From Nitrospirae bacterium MYbin3 (GTDB lineage: Bacteria > Nitrospirota > Thermodesulfovibrionia > Thermodesulfovibrionales > Dissulfurispiraceae), in NCBI GenBank assembly GCA_002753335.1, contig PEAD01000016.1:1-64000 (forward strand): a DNA stretch of 64,000 nucleotides, written 5' to 3'. A program made the translations under genes and the position numbers. Under the pieces are notes generated by a model. The model was not told the DNA's origin. It did no database searches and worked only from the letters and a program-made list of their open reading frames with translations. Shown here in pieces: positions 61,687-64,000 of this stretch; position 1 is the stretch's first letter, and each line of letters starts with the position of its first letter.

Positions 61687-64000
61687 ACGCTTCTTCAAAA
61701 ATTGTCCGGTATAAGATTCAGCGCATAACGCCACTTCTTCGGGAGTGCCTTTAGCCACAATCCTGCCGCCGTTATCTCCCCCTTCAGGCCCCAAGTCGAT
61801 AATGTAATCCGCAGACTTTATGATGTCGAGATCATGCTCAATCACAATAACCGTGTTGCCCATATCAACAAGCCTGTTTATCACATTAAGCAGCCTTTGT
61901 ATATCAACAAAATGAAGGCCGGTCGTTGGTTCATCAAGTATGTACATAGTTTTGCCTGTAGATTTTTTGCTCAGTTCCCTCGAAAGTCTTAGCCTCTGCG
62001 CCTCGCCGCCAGAAAGAGTGGTTGCGGATTGGCCAAGCCTTAAATAACCGAGTCCTACTTCGTCAAGCATATCGAGCCGTTGCCTTATATGGGGAACAGC
62101 TTCAAAAAAATCTATCGCCTCAGATACGGTCATATCAAGAACCTGAGCTATATTTTTGCTTTTATAAAACACTTCGAGAGTCTCACGGTTATAGCGCTTA
62201 CCCTTGCAGTCATCGCAGGTAACATAAACCGAAGGCAGAAAATGCATCTCGACCTTTTTAAGACCGCCCCCCTCACACGCTTCGCATCTTCCGGAAGCTA
62301 CATTAAAGCTGAACCGAGAGATATTGTACCCCCTGACCCGCGACTCAGGAAGCTGCGCGAACAACTCACGAACAAAATTCAAAATACCGGTATATGTTGC
62401 AGGATTTGACCTTGGTGTCCTGCCAAGTGGAGACTGATCCACACAGATAACTCGGTCAATCTTCTCGATGCCTTCTATCTTTTTGTGTTTGCCAGGAAGC
62501 ATATCGATATTATTAATGCGCTGCCATAGAGACTTGTACAGGACTTCGTGAATAAGCGTGCTTTTCCCTGAACCCGAAACTCCGGTAACGCATACAAACT
62601 GGCCGAGCGGCAGCGACACATCTATTCTTTTTAGATTAAATGCTTCAGCTCCGACTATCTCTATGCAATCATTATTGGCCCTTCTGTTTTTAGGAACAGG
62701 TATTGTTGACTCCCCGCAAAGATAGCGTCCGGTTACCGATGATGGGTTGGCCTCTATGCTTTTCGGCGATCCCTCTGCAATCACCCAACCACCATTTTTC
62801 CCTGCGCCGGGCCCCATATCTATTACAAAGTCGGCTGCCCTTATGGTATCTTCATCATGCTCGACTATTACAACCGTATTGCCTGCATCCCTTATTTCAT
62901 AAAGACTGTTTAAAAGATTTTTGCAATCTCTCGTATGTAGTCCGATGCTCGGCTCATCCAAAATATAAAGAACTCCGGTAAGAGATGATCCAAGCTGAGT
63001 AGCAAGCCTAATACGCTGGGCCTCTCCGCCAGAAAGCGTTAATGAATGCCTGTTGAGCGTAAGATAGCCAAGCCCAACCTTATCTAAAAAAGATAACCTG
63101 TCAGAGACCTCTTTCAGCACTTTCTTTGCAATAGACTGCTCGCGTTCGGTCAGATTAAGGTTCTCGATAAAATTTTTAGCCGCTTCAATATTCATCGCCG
63201 AGAATTCGCCGATGCTTTTGCCCTGAAGCTTTACGCTCAACGATTCGGGACGCAGCCTCATACCGCCGCATTCGCGGCAGTCCGAAAAATGAGCGTTACC
63301 TGCGTCTAAAACGCTGTCATCAAAAAAATCGTTTGACATTCCTTCGATTCCGAGGCCTTTGCAGCGGCTGCAGGCTCCGTATTTGCTATTAAAAGAAAAC
63401 ATCATAGGCTCTATCTCAGGGTAGCTTATACCGCATTGAGGACAGGCAAGGTTTCTGCTGAATGGAATATCACGGTCTTCATCAACAAGATTAATAATCA
63501 CAGTATCGGCGTATTTTAGCGCAGTATCGATGGCATGTTTTATCTGTTTTTCGATCGAACTCTTAATGATAAACCTGTCTATAACTATTTCTATCGTATG
63601 GCGCTGCTGCTTTTTGAGCTCGATATCACCTGTAAGGTCAAACATTTTTCCGTCTATGCGTGCCCTCACAAAACCGTCCATGCGCATTCTGTAAAGTTCT
63701 TTCTTGTATTCACCCTTGCGCTCCCGTACTATCGGCGCGAGAACCTGAACCCTCGTTCCGGCAGAAAATGAGCTGACCGCCCGAATTATATTGTGCAGAT
63801 CCTGCGTAGATATTAAAGAACCGCAGCCGTAGCAATAAGGTACGCCTATCCGAGTGTAGAGAACCCTCATGTAGTCGTATATCTCGGTTATAGTTCCTAC
63901 GGTTGAACGCGGGCTGCGGGTGACGGTTTTCTGGTCTATCGCGATTGCAGGAGAAAGGCCCTCGATGTAATCCACATCAGGCTTCTGCATCTGCTCCAGA
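61672..64000 (-). CDS. uvrA: excinuclease ABC subunit A, N terminus beyond window
   Basis: At least 775 residues; the frame stays open to the window edge (codons LEQ precede the first Met at 63990), and UvrA is usually about 940, so some 165 residues lie outside, including the first Walker A. Visible: zinc modules (CPQCG...CSRCKG; CEACEGGG...CDDCKGK), both ABC signatures (LSGGEAQRIRLATQL, LSGGEAQRLRLSREL) and the second P-loop GVSGSGKSTLI. It scans DNA for bulky lesions in nucleotide excision repair with UvrB. Confidence 0.97.
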   Translation of the reverse strand, partial: LEQMQKPDVDYIEGLSPAIAIDQKTVTRSPRSTVGTITEIYDYMRVLYTRIGVPYCYGCGSLISTQDLHNIIRAVSSFSAGTRVQVLAPIVRERKGEYKKELYRMRMDGFVRARIDGKMFDLTGDIELKKQQRHTIEIVIDRFIIKSSIEKQIKHAIDTALKYADTVIINLVDEDRDIPFSRNLACPQCGISYPEIEPMMFSFNSKYGACSRCKGLGIEGMSNDFFDDSVLDAGNAHFSDCRECGGMRLRPESLSVKLQGKSIGEFSAMNIEAAKNFIENLNLTEREQSIAKKVLKEVSDRLSFLDKVGLGYLTLNRHSLTLSGGEAQRIRLATQLGSSLTGVLYILDEPSIGLHTRDCKNLLNSLYEIRDAGNTVVIVEHDEDTIRAADFVIDMGPGAGKNGGWVIAEGSPKSIEANPSSVTGRYLCGESTIPVPKNRRANNDCIEIVGAEAFNLKRIDVSLPLGQFVCVTGVSGSGKSTLIHEVLYKSLWQRINNIDMLPGKHKKIEGIEKIDRVICVDQSPLGRTPRSNPATYTGILNFVRELFAQLPESRVRGYNISRFSFNVASGRCEACEGGGLKKVEMHFLPSVYVTCDDCKGKRYNRETLEVFYKSKNIAQVLDMTVSEAIDFFEAVPHIRQRLDMLDEVGLGYLRLGQSATTLSGGEAQRLRLSRELSKKSTGKTMYILDEPTTGLHFVDIQRLLNVINRLVDMGNTVIVIEHDLDIIKSADYIIDLGPEGGDNGGRIVAKGTPEEVALCAESYTGQFLKKRLCRL

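Noticed and set aside
1-64000. CRISPR arrays, complete insertion sequences, integrases
   Set aside because: No regularly spaced repeats and no transposase or integrase motifs were seen on either strand.

Overview
The window reads as chromosome of a Gram-negative (diderm), probably anaerobic or metal/sulfur-respiring bacterium of moderate GC. It carries Kdo/LPS precursor genes, TolC-type outer-membrane channels, a multihaem c-type cytochrome, an Aquifex-type aconitase, sigma-54 promoters and many two-component and cyclic-di-GMP proteins. This mix fits Nitrospirota (Thermodesulfovibrio-like) best, with a deltaproteobacterial lineage as the main alternative. The assignment is inference: no rRNA or ribosomal protein gene is present to settle it.

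Layout. 1-1.3 kb: a four-haem exported cytochrome with a sigma-54 promoter and a 110-nt leader lacking C. 1.3-7.6 kb (minus): an envelope operon kdsA - exported coiled-coil protein - kdsD - kdsC - pgsA - plsY - membrane/TPR protein, which makes Kdo precursors and phosphatidylglycerol/phosphatidic acid. 7.6-11.3 kb (minus): response regulator, HATPase protein, PHP protein, DRTGG protein, RsbT-like ATPase and histidine kinase, a set usually found beside [FeFe]-hydrogenases but here without one. 11.3-12.8 kb: an ABC-2 exporter. 13.1-13.7 kb: a toxin-antitoxin pair. 13.8-17.9 kb (plus): mutS-coaE-ribF. 17.9-27.9 kb (minus): one tightly packed operon of six signalling proteins (four histidine kinases with receiver domains, a CheR methyltransferase, a PAS-GAF protein). 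28.1-31.0 kb: a sigma-54 activator gene flanked by two copies of a 27-bp element, each placed about 90-105 bp upstream of a recognisable sigma-54 promoter, one driving an HD-GYP cyclic-di-GMP phosphodiesterase and the other a 72-residue unknown protein. 31.0-41.6 kb (minus): a TetR regulator, a MacAB-like ABC pump, a TolC-like channel, an RND pump, then a DUF3365 haem protein and a small membrane protein. 41.8-45.1 kb (plus): an AmiC-like/PAS/GGDEF/EAL/BLUF fusion. 45.1-52.3 kb (minus): a PAS-rich kinase, aconitase and secA. 52.3-58.2 kb (minus): seven overlapping genes (HAD phosphatase, class III aminotransferase, EmrE-like transporter, acyl carrier protein, ketosynthase, Cys-type alpha/beta hydrolase, GNAT-like acyltransferase) behind a sigma-54-like promoter, which look like an unassigned acyl-amine or lipid pathway. 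58.3-64 kb: nitroreductase, tRNA-Val(GAC), an orphan TolC-type channel, a decapitated caspase gene, a HigBA toxin-antitoxin pair and a partial uvrA.

Themes. Three or four sigma-54 promoters with exact GG-N10-GC spacing tie together the cytochrome, the HD-GYP enzyme, the small protein and the acyl pathway. A nearly identical TetR-type operator sits at the promoters of the efflux operon (41.66 kb) and of the orphan TolC gene (59.26 kb), so one regulator probably controls both loci. The most promising unknowns are the acyl/aminotransferase operon, the sigma-54 mini-regulon and the BLUF-containing fusion protein.
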